A stretch of DNA of 64,000 bases, from the NCBI RefSeq assembly GCF_902459645.1, contig NZ_CABPSK010000002.1, positions 558,001 to 622,000 of the forward strand. The letters run 5' to 3'. Origin of the DNA: Pandoraea pneumonica. Its GTDB lineage: Bacteria; Pseudomonadota; Gammaproteobacteria; Burkholderiales; Burkholderiaceae. The stretch's first letter is position 1. Each line of letters starts with the position of its first letter. Below the pieces are notes generated by a model, which was given only the letters and a program-made list of their open reading frames with translations, was not told the origin of the DNA and made no database searches. Made by a program: the position numbers and the translations under genes. Shown piece by piece: positions 43,969-52,660 of the stretch.

Positions 43969-45165
43969 ATGATGAAGCGCCACTTGTGGCTCGCTGTGGC
44001 ACTTGCGAGCGTTTGCCAGTTCACCTCTATGGCGGCTCGCGCCGACGATATCAAGATCGGCGTGCTGGGCCTGTTCTCCGGTTCGGCTTCGTGGTGGGGC
44101 ACCGAGTACCGCCGCGGCATCAACCTGTGGATGGAGCAGAACAAGAACAAGGTCGGCGACGACACGCTCGTGATTCTCGAGCGCGACGAAGGCGGCGTGA
44201 ACCCGCAACGCACGCGTCAACTGGCGCAGGAACTCGTAGTGCGCGATCAGGTGCAATACCTGTTCGGCGGCTCGTTCACGCCGAACGTGCTGGCGATGGC
44301 CGACGTGGCTAACCAAACCAAGACGCCGCTCGTGATCGGTAACTCGGGCACGTCGAGCGTGACGCTCAAGTCGCCGTACTTCGTGCGCACCGGCTTCACG
44401 CAATGGACCGTGAGCGTGCCGCTCGTCGAATACGCCGCGAGCAAGGGCATCAAGAACGCCGCCATCGTGGTGGCCGACTTCGCCACGGGCTACGACGCGA
44501 TCGACGCATATTCGGAAACCTTCAAGAAGGCTGGCGGCAAGATCAGCGTGGAAGTGAAGGTGCCGCTGGGCACGACGGACTTCTCGAGCTACCTGCAACG
44601 CGTGCGCGATGCCAAGCCCGAAGCCGTCTTCATGTTCATGCCGGTGGGCCCGATGTCGGCCGGTTTCGTGAAGGCCTTCAAGGAGCGTGAACTCGACAAG
44701 GCAGGCATTCAGCTTTTCGCCACGACCGAGACGATGGAGTCCGACCTGCCCGCCATTGGCGACAGCGCACTGGGCACCATCACCGCACTGCATTACTCGC
44801 CGTTCCTCACGTCGCCGGAAAACGTCGCGTTCGTGAAGGCTTACAAGGCGAAGTACGGCCCGGGTGCACTGCCGTCGATCGCTTCGGTTTCGGCCTACGA
44901 CTCGATGACGCTCATCGCGCAGATGATCAAGGCGACCAAGGGCAAGAAGGACGCCGATAAGGCCATCGCCGCCGTGAAGGGCTATGCCTGGACGAGCGCT
45001 CGCGGGCCGGTGTCGATTGATCCGAAGACGCGCGAAATCATCCAGAACGTGTACATCCGCCGCGTGGAAACCATCGACGGCAAGCTGGGCAACAAGCCCA
45101 TCGAAACGTTCAAGTCGGTGGTCGAGCCGTGGCATATCAGCCACCCGCAAGTGGCCGCCAAGTAA
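43969..45165 (+). CDS. Branched-chain/aromatic-type ABC transporter substrate-binding protein
   Basis: Periplasmic binding protein of the LivK/HAAT type, 398 residues with a signal peptide ending SMAARA|DDIK. The mature part starts IKIGVLGLFSGSASWWGTEYRRGINLW and contains the usual ERDEGGVNPQRTRQLAQELV lobe segment. GAGGAG precedes ATG 43969. It heads a complete importer operon (livH-M-G-F type) inside the aromatic cluster, so an aromatic acid is the likely ligand rather than leucine; this rests on context. Confidence 0.92.
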   Translation: MMKRHLWLAVALASVCQFTSMAARADDIKIGVLGLFSGSASWWGTEYRRGINLWMEQNKNKVGDDTLVILERDEGGVNPQRTRQLAQELVVRDQVQYLFGGSFTPNVLAMADVANQTKTPLVIGNSGTSSVTLKSPYFVRTGFTQWTVSVPLVEYAASKGIKNAAIVVADFATGYDAIDAYSETFKKAGGKISVEVKVPLGTTDFSSYLQRVRDAKPEAVFMFMPVGPMSAGFVKAFKERELDKAGIQLFATTETMESDLPAIGDSALGTITALHYSPFLTSPENVAFVKAYKAKYGPGALPSIASVSAYDSMTLIAQMIKATKGKKDADKAIAAVKGYAWTSARGPVSIDPKTREIIQNVYIRRVETIDGKLGNKPIETFKSVVEPWHISHPQVAAK

Positions 45166-45247
45166 GCCACCCAATCGAAGCTTTTCAACGCAATCGATGT
45201 GACAGCGAGCGCCCACGCGCTCGCTCCCCCCGCCCCGGTAATTCCTC

Positions 45248-46120
45248 ATGACGCAATCGCTTGCCACCTTCCTGTCGTTGTCGATCGACGGTGTGGCTTA
45301 CGGGATGCTGCTGTTTCTCATCTCTGTAGGTCTCACGGTCACGCTCGGCGTGATGCGCGTTGTCAACCTCGCGCATTCCGCTTTTGCCATGATCGGCGGC
45401 TATTTCACCTTGTGGGCCATGCAACACGCCGGCCTCGACTTTTTCGTCGCGCTCCTCGTCGGCGTGGCCGGCACGATGGTGCTCGGCGCCGTGCTCGAGC
45501 GCACGTTGTATCGCTGGGTCTACACCGCGAACGGTCTCGGGCAGTTGCTCATGACCATCGGGCTGGCGTTCATCATCTGCGCCATCGCCAAGCATCTCGC
45601 CGGGACGGAACTGCAAACCATTCCGGTGCCGCAAGGACTGCGCGGTACGTGGGATCTGGGCGGCTTCTCGGTCTCGGTCTATCGCATCTTCGCGCTGGTG
45701 TGCAGCGCGGTCGTCGCCCTCGGTATCTGGTGGGGGCTGGAGCGCACGCCGTTCGGTGCCAAGCTGCGCGCCGCCGTCGACAACCCGCGTATGGCGCGCT
45801 GCGTCGGCATCGACGTGCCGCTCGTGTTCTCGATCACGTTCGCGATCGGCTGCGGCCTGTCGGGTCTGGGCGGTGCGCTTTCCAGCCAGATTCTGCCGCT
45901 GGAGCCGTACTACGGCCTGAAGTACCTCGTGCTGGTGCTGATCGTCGTGGCGGCGGGCGGTTTGGGCAGCCTGCGCGGCTCGCTGTACGCCGGTCTGCTG
46001 CTCGGTCTGATCGACACGCTGGGCCGCTACTACGTTCCCGCGCTCGGTGCTTTCATGATCTATCTGGCCGTGCTGGCCATTCTGCTGATCCGCCCGCAAG
46101 GGTTGGTCGGCCGTGCGTGA
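45248..46120 (+). CDS. livH: ABC transporter permease, LivH type
   Basis: Inner-membrane permease of 290 residues with about eight helices. MTQSLATFLSLSIDGVAYGMLLFL and the LGVMRVVNLAHSAFAMIGGY segment are characteristic of LivH. GLGGALSSQ near residue 210 and AAGGLGSLRGSLYAGLLLGL form the ATPase-coupling end. It pairs with the LivM-type permease that follows, overlapping only the alternative upstream start of that gene. Confidence 0.93.
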   Translation: MTQSLATFLSLSIDGVAYGMLLFLISVGLTVTLGVMRVVNLAHSAFAMIGGYFTLWAMQHAGLDFFVALLVGVAGTMVLGAVLERTLYRWVYTANGLGQLLMTIGLAFIICAIAKHLAGTELQTIPVPQGLRGTWDLGGFSVSVYRIFALVCSAVVALGIWWGLERTPFGAKLRAAVDNPRMARCVGIDVPLVFSITFAIGCGLSGLGGALSSQILPLEPYYGLKYLVLVLIVVAAGGLGSLRGSLYAGLLLGLIDTLGRYYVPALGAFMIYLAVLAILLIRPQGLVGRA

Positions 46121-46133
46121 GCGGAGGGTGACG

Positions 46134-47195
46134 ATGCAAAACACGAATCCCTCGACGCTTGGTGGTGCGGCCCAAGTCGCCCCGGCACTGCGCCGCAAGC
46201 GGCTTGGCCTGCTCGACGCGTTCCTGCTGGTGGCGGCGGTCGCCACATACTTCTTCGCCGATCTGTATCTCGCGCTCGCCACGAGCGTGGTGATCATGAT
46301 CATCTTTGCGCTCTCGCTCGATCTCGTGCAGGGCTACTGCGGTATCGAAACCCTCGGCCATGCGGCGTTCTTCGGCAGCGGGGCTTATGCCGCCGGGTTG
46401 TTCGCACTGCACGTCTCGCCGAACCCGTTGCTGGGTCTCGTCGCTGGCGCTGTCGTTGCCGCCGTGGTCGGGCTGATTACCGGCGTCGTTGTGCTGCGCG
46501 TGAGTGGGCTGACGCAAATCATGCTCACGCTCGCGTGCGCCACGCTGCTGTACGAAGCGGGCAACATCGCCAAGTCGATCACGATGGGCGACGACGGTCT
46601 GACCGGTTACACCATCGCGCCGGTGCTGGGCCTGTTCGAGTTCGATATCTACGGGCATACCGCTTACATCTACGCGCTCGTGGTGCTGGTGGTGGTGTTT
46701 CTGTTCACGCAATTCCTCGTGAATTCGCCGTTCGGTCTGACGGTGCAGGGCATTCGTGAGAACGCCATGCGCATGTCGCTGCTTGGCGTGCGCGTGGGCT
46801 TCCGCCGCCTGATGCTCTACACGATTGCGGCCGCCGTGGCCGGTGTGGCCGGTGCGCTCTCCGCTCAGGTCAACAACATCGTGGCGCTCGACACGCTCTC
46901 GTTCACGCTGTCGGCCAACGTGCTGGTGATGCTCGCACTCGGCGGCACGGGACGCCTCTACGGCGCGGTGCTCGGTGCGGTGGTGTTCATGGTGTTGTCC
47001 GACCGTATCGCGGCCATCGATCCGACGAACTGGCTGGCGGCGCTTGGCGTGCTGCTGATCGTCGTAGTGCGGTTCGCGCCGGACGGGTTGATCGGTGTGG
47101 TCGATCGCTTTGCCTTGCGTGCGCGCCGTCGCAACGTGCCGGTGCCTGCCGAAACCCAGCCCAAGGCGAGCACCGATAAGGAGGTGACGTCGTGA
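46134..47195 (+). CDS. livM: ABC transporter permease, LivM type
   Basis: Second permease of the importer, 353 residues, about ten hydrophobic helices. Signature segments are FALSLDLVQGYCGIETLGHAAFFG and LALGGTGRLYGAVLGAVVF. ATG 46134 has GGAGGG six bases upstream; a GTG at 46113 overlapping livH is an alternative start. It overlaps livG by four bases. Confidence 0.92.
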   Translation: MQNTNPSTLGGAAQVAPALRRKRLGLLDAFLLVAAVATYFFADLYLALATSVVIMIIFALSLDLVQGYCGIETLGHAAFFGSGAYAAGLFALHVSPNPLLGLVAGAVVAAVVGLITGVVVLRVSGLTQIMLTLACATLLYEAGNIAKSITMGDDGLTGYTIAPVLGLFEFDIYGHTAYIYALVVLVVVFLFTQFLVNSPFGLTVQGIRENAMRMSLLGVRVGFRRLMLYTIAAAVAGVAGALSAQVNNIVALDTLSFTLSANVLVMLALGGTGRLYGAVLGAVVFMVLSDRIAAIDPTNWLAALGVLLIVVVRFAPDGLIGVVDRFALRARRRNVPVPAETQPKASTDKEVTS

Positions 47196-47941
47196 GCGCT
47201 GCACTCGAAATTCAAGGGCTGTCGAAGCGCTTCGGCCAGCTCGACGTGACCCGCAATGTCAGCCTCTCGCTGCAAGCCGGTGCGCGTCATGCACTGATCG
47301 GGCCGAACGGTGCAGGCAAAAGCACGTTGATGAACCTGCTGACCGGCGTGCTCAAGCCCAACTCGGGCGTGGTGCGTGTGGGCGGCACGGATGTCACGTC
47401 GATGGCGTCGCACAAGCGCGTGAAGCTGGGCCTCGCACGCACGTTCCAGCTCAATACGCTGTTCAACACGCTCACCGTGGCCGAGAACGTCGCGCTGGCG
47501 CTCACGTCGCGCCGCGGGCTCGATGGCCGCATCGGTAAGCCGCTGGCGAATCGCCCAGAGGTGGTGGAAGAAGCCGCCGAGCGTCTGCGCGCACTGGGCA
47601 TGCTCGATCTGGCAGGCCGTCGCATCGACGAATTGGCTTATGGCCAGCGCCGTCAGGTGGAAATCGCCCTCGGTCTGGCGCTCGATCCGAAAGTGCTGCT
47701 GCTCGACGAACCCGTCGCAGGCGTGCCTTCCGGGCAAGGTCGCAAGTTGTTCGATCTGCTCGAACGCCTGCCCGAAGACGTGGCGGTGATGGTGATCGAA
47801 CACGACATGGATCTGGTCTTCCGCTTTGCGCGCCGCATCACCGTGCTGGTGGAAGGCGCCGTGCTGATGGAAGGCGAGAAGGAAGAAGTGCGCCGCGACC
47901 CGCGCGTGCGAGACATTTATCTGGGGCGTCGCCATGACTGA
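47192..47941 (+). CDS. livG: ABC transporter ATP-binding protein, LivG type
   Basis: First ATPase of the importer, 249 residues. Walker A is GPNGAGKST, the signature region is LAYGQRRQVEIALGLALDPKVLLLDEP (signature plus Walker B) and the switch is VIEHDMD. The start is GTG, overlapping the livM stop by four bases, so translation is coupled. It overlaps livF by eight bases. Confidence 0.94.
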   Translation: MSAALEIQGLSKRFGQLDVTRNVSLSLQAGARHALIGPNGAGKSTLMNLLTGVLKPNSGVVRVGGTDVTSMASHKRVKLGLARTFQLNTLFNTLTVAENVALALTSRRGLDGRIGKPLANRPEVVEEAAERLRALGMLDLAGRRIDELAYGQRRQVEIALGLALDPKVLLLDEPVAGVPSGQGRKLFDLLERLPEDVAVMVIEHDMDLVFRFARRITVLVEGAVLMEGEKEEVRRDPRVRDIYLGRRHD

Positions 47942-48644
47942 CATTCTGCTCGAAGCCGGTGGCCTGTCCGCCGGGTATGGCGAGACCATCGTGCTCGAAG
48001 ACTTGAGCCTGCGCGTGGCCGCTGGCGAAGCCATCGCCATTCTTGGTCGCAACGGCGTGGGCAAGAGCACGTTGCTGCTCAGCCTGCTCGGGTTGACCAC
48101 GCGCCACGGTGGCGTGATTCGCTATCTCGAGAACGACATCTCGCACTGGCCCGCGTACAAGCGGGCGCGCGCCGGGCTCGCGCTGGTGCCGCAAGAGCGC
48201 GAGATTTTCAAATCTCTCTCCGTCGAAGAGAACCTGCAAGTCTCGGCGATGGGCGAGGCGTGGACGCTTGAGCGCGTGTACGACCTGTTCCCGCGTCTGG
48301 CCGAGCGCCGTCGCAATCTCGGCAATCAACTCTCCGGCGGCGAGCAGCAGATGCTCGCCATCGGCCGCGCGCTGATCGGCAACCCGCGAGTGGTGCTGTT
48401 CGACGAACCCTTCGAAGGGCTTGCGCCAGTGATCGTCGATCAATTGGTCGATGCGTTCTGGAAGCTGCGTGCCGACGGTGGCATGGGCGTGGTGCTCGTG
48501 GAGCAACACGCGGAATTGGGGCTGGAGTTGACCGATCGCGCGCTGGTACTCGACCGGGGCCGCGAGGTGTGGGCGGGGCGCAGCAGCGAACTCGCCGCTT
48601 CGCCGGAATTGCTCGGCGCGTTGGTTGGCTTGGAAAGCGTTTGA
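47934..48644 (+). CDS. livF: ABC transporter ATP-binding protein, LivF type
   Basis: Second ATPase of the importer, 236 residues. Walker A is GRNGVGKST, the signature is LSGGEQQM, Walker B is VVLFDEP followed by FEGLAP, typical of LivF. The start lies inside the end of livG. It is followed after 49 bases by galB, suggesting one transcript for import and catabolism. Confidence 0.94.
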   Translation: MTDILLEAGGLSAGYGETIVLEDLSLRVAAGEAIAILGRNGVGKSTLLLSLLGLTTRHGGVIRYLENDISHWPAYKRARAGLALVPQEREIFKSLSVEENLQVSAMGEAWTLERVYDLFPRLAERRRNLGNQLSGGEQQMLAIGRALIGNPRVVLFDEPFEGLAPVIVDQLVDAFWKLRADGGMGVVLVEQHAELGLELTDRALVLDRGREVWAGRSSELAASPELLGALVGLESV

Positions 48645-48693
48645 TCGGCGGGGCTGGACCGCACGTCCCCACGTCCCCATGCATTAGGAATTG

Positions 48694-49461
48694 ATGAACA
48701 TCATGACGACATCACAGAACAACACGAACACGACGGGCCTGTCCGGCCTCGTCGTCAGCGCCCACTCGGCAGACTTCGTCTGGCGTGCGGCGGGCACCAT
48801 CGCCACGCACGTGGCGCAGGGCTATCGCATGAAGGTCGTGTGCCTCTCGTTCGGCGAGCGCGGCGAGTCGGCCAAGCTCTGGCGCAAGGGCGCAGAGATG
48901 ACCGAAGCGAAGGTCAAGGCAGCACGCCGTGAAGAAGCGCAGCGCGCGGCCGACATTCTCGGCGCAGAAATCGAATTCCTCGACATCGGCGACTACCCGA
49001 TGCGCGTGTCCGACGAAACGCTCTTCCGACTTGTCGACATCTATCGCGAATTGCAGCCGTCGTTCGTGCTGAGCCATTCGGAAAAAGACCCGTACAACTT
49101 CGACCATCCGCTCGCGATGCACGTCACGCAGGAAGCACGCGTGATTGCACAGGCCGAAGGCCACAAGCCGGGCGAGAAAGTGATCGGCGCGCCCGCCGTG
49201 CTGGCGTTCGAGCCGCATCAGACCGAACAGTGCGAGTGGATTCCCAACACCTTCGTGGACATCACCCCGGTGTGGGAAACGAAGCGCGCGGCCATCGAAT
49301 GCATGGCCGGTCAGGAACACCTCTGGGATTACTACACGCGCGTGGCCTTGCAGCGCGGCGTGCAGGCCAAGCGCAACATCGGCATCACGGCCTCGCGCGA
49401 CATCAAATATGCAGAAGGGCTCATGCGTCTGACGCCCGTCGTTACGGAGCAACTGTCATGA
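48694..49461 (+). CDS. galB: 4-Oxalomesaconate hydratase, GalB-like (PIG-L/LmbE family)
   Basis: Zinc-dependent hydratase of the PIG-L/LmbE fold, 255 residues. In P. putida GalB hydrates 4-oxalomesaconate to 4-carboxy-4-hydroxy-2-oxoadipate. The metal motif AHSADF (H-S-A-D in place of the common H-P-D-D) and later [18 protein letters not shown] give predicted zinc and catalytic residues. ATG 48694 follows a TAGGAA sequence; ATG 48703 is possible. It overlaps galC by four bases. The exact order galB-galC-galD makes the assignment much stronger than fold alone. Confidence 0.87.
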   Translation: MNIMTTSQNNTNTTGLSGLVVSAHSADFVWRAAGTIATHVAQGYRMKVVCLSFGERGESAKLWRKGAEMTEAKVKAARREEAQRAADILGAEIEFLDIGDYPMRVSDETLFRLVDIYRELQPSFVLSHSEKDPYNFDHPLAMHVTQEARVIAQAEGHKPGEKVIGAPAVLAFEPHQTEQCEWIPNTFVDITPVWETKRAAIECMAGQEHLWDYYTRVALQRGVQAKRNIGITASRDIKYAEGLMRLTPVVTEQLS

Positions 49462-50162
49462 TTCGCGGCGTCGTCGTTCGTCAAATTCCCCGCGTCGATG
49501 CCGCAACGCTCGACATTCTGCGCAGCGCAGGCAGTGCCACCGTGCACGAAGCGCAAAGCCGCCTAGGCCTGATGGCGACGTATCTGCGTCCCATCTACGC
49601 CGGTGCCGCGGTGGCGGGCAGCGCAGTGACCGTGCTGGCACCGCCGTCGGATAACTGGATGCTGCACGTCGCCGTCGAACAGGCACAACCGGGCGACATC
49701 GTGGTCGTCGGCGTGACCTCGCCGTGCGACGACGGTTACTTCGGTGACTTGCTTGCGACGTCGATGAAGGCGCGCGGCGTTGCAGGGCTTGTGATCGACG
49801 CGGGCTGCCGCGATATCGCCACGCTCACCGAGATGAAATTCCCCGTTTGGTCGAAGGCCATCTCCTCGCAGGGCACGGTGAAGGAAACCCTCGGCTCGGT
49901 GAACGTGCCGGTGGTGTGCGCCAACCAGATCGTGAACCCGGGTGACGTGATCGTGGCCGACGACGACGGCGTGACGGTCGTGCCGTACGCCACGGCGCAG
50001 ACGGTGGCGAAGGCTGCGGCTGCACGCGGTGCCGACGAAGCCTACAAGCGCGGCGTGCTCGCAGGCGGCACGTTGGGGCTGGACTATTACAAGATGCGCG
50101 AACGTCTGGCCGCGAAGGGCTTGCGCTATGTCGACTCGCTCGACGAACTGCAAGGCGAGTGA
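49458..50162 (+). CDS. galC: 4-Carboxy-4-hydroxy-2-oxoadipate aldolase, GalC/LigK-like
   Basis: Divalent-metal aldolase of the RraA-like fold, 234 residues, cleaving 4-carboxy-4-hydroxy-2-oxoadipate to pyruvate and oxaloacetate. The family motif is visible as the [11 protein letters not shown] loop and [12 protein letters not shown], where R and D of CRD bind substrate and metal. [17 protein letters not shown] is the usual C-terminus. ATG overlaps the galB stop. It supplies the final step of the pathway. Confidence 0.9.
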   Translation: MIRGVVVRQIPRVDAATLDILRSAGSATVHEAQSRLGLMATYLRPIYAGAAVAGSAVTVLAPPSDNWMLHVAVEQAQPGDIVVVGVTSPCDDGYFGDLLATSMKARGVAGLVIDAGCRDIATLTEMKFPVWSKAISSQGTVKETLGSVNVPVVCANQIVNPGDVIVADDDGVTVVPYATAQTVAKAAAARGADEAYKRGVLAGGTLGLDYYKMRERLAAKGLRYVDSLDELQGE

Positions 50163-50164
50163 CG

Positions 50165-51301
50165 ATGACCGTGGGCGAACTCGTGAAGCACTCGCAAACA
50201 CGCATCGACGCGGCGGTCATTCGCGGCGGCACGTCGAAGGGGCTGTATTTTCTCGCCGACGATCTGCCCGCCGACGCCGCCACGCGTGATGCCGTGTTGC
50301 TCGCTGCGATGGGCTCGCCCGACGCGCGGCAAATCGACGGCATGGGCGGTGCCGATCCGCTGACCAGCAAGGTCGCGATTGTCTCGCGCGCGACGCGGCC
50401 CGATGCCGACGTCGATTACCTCTTCGCACAAGTCGTGGTCGATGAGGCGCGTGTCGACTACGGGCAGAACTGCGGCAATTTGCTCGCAGGCGTGGGGCCG
50501 TTTGCTATCGAGCGCGGGCTCGTGGTGGTGACGGGCGACGTGACCGATGTCGCGATTCATATGGTCAACACGGGGCAGGTCGCACTCGCGACGGTGCAAA
50601 CACCCGCGCACTCGGTGAAGTACGACGGCGACGTGGCCATCGACGGGGTGCCGGGCACTGCCGCACCGATTCCGTTGATGTTCCGCGATACCGCTGGCTC
50701 GACGTGCGGCGCGTTGTTTCCGACGGGTGCCCGTCAGGACGTCGTGGATGGTGTCGCGGTGACGTGCATCGATAACGGGATGCCGCTGGTGCTGATGCGT
50801 GCTGCGGATCTGGGCTGCACGGGCACCGAGTCGTGCGAGCAACTGGAAAGCGGTGCGCAGTTTCAAGCGCTGCGCGAGAAGATCGAAGCGATTCGACTGG
50901 CCGTCGGCCCGCGCATGAACCTCGGCGACGTGCGCTCGCGCACCGTGCCAAAGATGTGTCTCGTGGCATCACCGCAGGCAGGCGGGGCGCTGCTGACGCG
51001 TTGCTTTATTCCGCATCGTTGCCACTCGTCCATTGGCGTGCTGGCAGCGGTGAGTGTGGCGACGGCCGCTGCGCTGCCGGGCACCGTCTGTCACGACTTG
51101 GCCGTGGTGCCGGATGACGCCGCGCCGCTGATGTCGATCGAACACCCGACGGGCGAATTTACCGTGCGCCTGACGCTGGCGCGCAACGAAGCCGGTGACA
51201 GCGAAGTCACTGGCGCGGGCTTGTTGCGCACTGCACGCTGGCTCTTCGACGGTCAGGTGTGTATTGCGCGTAGCGTTTGGGCGCAGGGAGGGAACGCATG
51301 A
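50165..51301 (+). CDS. galD: 4-Oxalomesaconate tautomerase, GalD-like (PrpF family)
   Basis: Isomerase of the PrpF/DAP-epimerase-like fold, 378 residues, converting the enol (OMAenol) to the keto form of 4-oxalomesaconate. The N-terminus RGGTSKGLYF and the segments GADPLTSKVAIVS, YGQNCGNLLAGVG and GSTCGALFPTG are family blocks; the latter two hold the predicted catalytic cysteines. ATG 50165 or GTG 50159 (overlapping galC) may be the start. It overlaps the hydrolase gene by four bases. In P. putida this enzyme is needed specifically after gallate cleavage. Confidence 0.88.
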   Translation: MTVGELVKHSQTRIDAAVIRGGTSKGLYFLADDLPADAATRDAVLLAAMGSPDARQIDGMGGADPLTSKVAIVSRATRPDADVDYLFAQVVVDEARVDYGQNCGNLLAGVGPFAIERGLVVVTGDVTDVAIHMVNTGQVALATVQTPAHSVKYDGDVAIDGVPGTAAPIPLMFRDTAGSTCGALFPTGARQDVVDGVAVTCIDNGMPLVLMRAADLGCTGTESCEQLESGAQFQALREKIEAIRLAVGPRMNLGDVRSRTVPKMCLVASPQAGGALLTRCFIPHRCHSSIGVLAAVSVATAAALPGTVCHDLAVVPDDAAPLMSIEHPTGEFTVRLTLARNEAGDSEVTGAGLLRTARWLFDGQVCIARSVWAQGGNA

Positions 51302-52044
51302 GCACCGCGCGTCCCCCGTTGCTCATGCTTCCCGGCTTGCTCTGCGATCAAGTGGCGTGGGCCGCCACCGCCGCCTTGCTGCCGCAACACGATTGCCGCG
51401 TGCCTGCGTGGGGCATGCTCGATTCCATCGAAGCGATGGCGCGCCACGTGCTCGCGAGTGTCGCCGAGCCGCGCTTCGCGGTGGCCGGGCATTCGATGGG
51501 CGGGCGCATCGCGCTGGAAGTGGTGCGCCTCGCACCCGAGCGTGTCACGCATCTCGCATTGCTCGACACCGGTTATCAGGCATTGCCTGAAGGCGAAGCC
51601 GCCGAGAAGGAGCGCGCTGGCCGCGCGGCGTTGCTCGCACGTGCGCGCGAAGCCGGGATGCGCGCGATGGGCCAAGTGTGGGCCACCGGCATGGTGCATC
51701 CGGACCAGATCGGCACGCCGCTGTTCGACGCGATTCTCGACATGATCGAGCGCAGCAACCCGGATCAATTCGCTGCGCAGATTCACGCGCTGCTGGGCCG
51801 TCCGGAAGCCACGCCGCAACTCGGCGGCATTCATTGTCCGACGCTCGTGTTGTGTGGCCGTCAAGACACGTGGAGCCCGCTCGCTCGTCACGAAATCATG
51901 GCCGGAGCGATTCCCGGCGCAAAGCTGAGCGTGATCGAAGACAGCGGCCACATGAGCCCGATGGAGCGCCCGCAGGAAGTGGCCGCTGCATTGCAAGCGT
52001 GGCTAGATACGCGCACGCACGGCATGGCCGGAGTGCAGGCATGA
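51298..52044 (+). CDS. Alpha/beta hydrolase of the gal operon
   Basis: Soluble alpha/beta hydrolase of 248 residues. The nucleophile serine is in VAGHSMGGRIALE, the acid in CGRQDTWSPL and the histidine in DSGHMSPMERP; LMLPGLLCDQVAW gives the oxyanion region. AGGGAGGG precedes ATG 51298, which also overlaps the galD stop. The described gallate and protocatechuate pathways do not need such an enzyme, so it may release an acid from an ester or open a lactone such as 2-pyrone-4,6-dicarboxylate. No substrate can be read from sequence. Confidence 0.85.
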   Translation: MSTARPPLLMLPGLLCDQVAWAATAALLPQHDCRVPAWGMLDSIEAMARHVLASVAEPRFAVAGHSMGGRIALEVVRLAPERVTHLALLDTGYQALPEGEAAEKERAGRAALLARAREAGMRAMGQVWATGMVHPDQIGTPLFDAILDMIERSNPDQFAAQIHALLGRPEATPQLGGIHCPTLVLCGRQDTWSPLARHEIMAGAIPGAKLSVIEDSGHMSPMERPQEVAAALQAWLDTRTHGMAGVQA

Positions 52045-52511
52045 CCTTTCCCGATATGACACACACCCTCGATCAGAACACGCTCGACGCGATGCTCGCC
52101 AAGCAGGCGTGTCAGGACCTCGTGATGCGCTTTGCCGCTTGCAACGACCGACGCGATCCGCAAGGACTCGCCGCGTTGTTTGCCGAGAACGGCGTACTCG
52201 TGCGTCCGGGCGCAGCGCCGCTGGTGGGGCCAGCGGCGATTGCGGCGGCGTATGCCGATCGTCCTGCCGAGCGGATGACGCGGCATCTCATGGGCAACGT
52301 GCTGATCGACGTGACGTCGCCCACCGGCGCCATCGGCAGCAGCACGGTGCTGCTGTGGAGCGGGTCGACACAAGCCTCGCCGGGGCCGTTTGGCCGTCCG
52401 GCGCAGGGCCGTCAAGTCATGGGCGAGTTCGAAGACACGTTCGTGAAAACGGCACAAGGCTGGCGTATCGCGCGACGCGAAGCGCGGTTCACGTTTGTGC
52501 GCGAGGCGTGA
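52041..52511 (+). CDS. SnoaL/NTF2-like protein of the gal operon
   Basis: A 156-residue NTF2-fold protein. It starts near MTHTLDQNTLDAMLAKQACQ, with the typical MRFAACNDRRDPQGLAALFAENG entry helix and GRQVMGEFEDTFVKTAQGWRIARREARFTF strands. Related proteins act as small isomerases, hydratases or dioxygenase beta-type subunits. ATG overlaps the hydrolase stop by four bases, so it belongs to the same unit. The role is unknown. Confidence 0.82.
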   Translation: MTFPDMTHTLDQNTLDAMLAKQACQDLVMRFAACNDRRDPQGLAALFAENGVLVRPGAAPLVGPAAIAAAYADRPAERMTRHLMGNVLIDVTSPTGAIGSSTVLLWSGSTQASPGPFGRPAQGRQVMGEFEDTFVKTAQGWRIARREARFTFVREA

Positions 52512-52660
52512 GGGGTCACGCCGCGCGCAAGTTGGGCAATTTAGGCAATTTGGAGGTAGCAGGGCAAAAGAAGTCAAAAGGCGGGCCGGCGCGTTGACGC
52601 CATCAGTCCGACGTTTGGCGTGGGGTAGTAGCTGTGTATTTATAAAACAAGGGGACAGAA

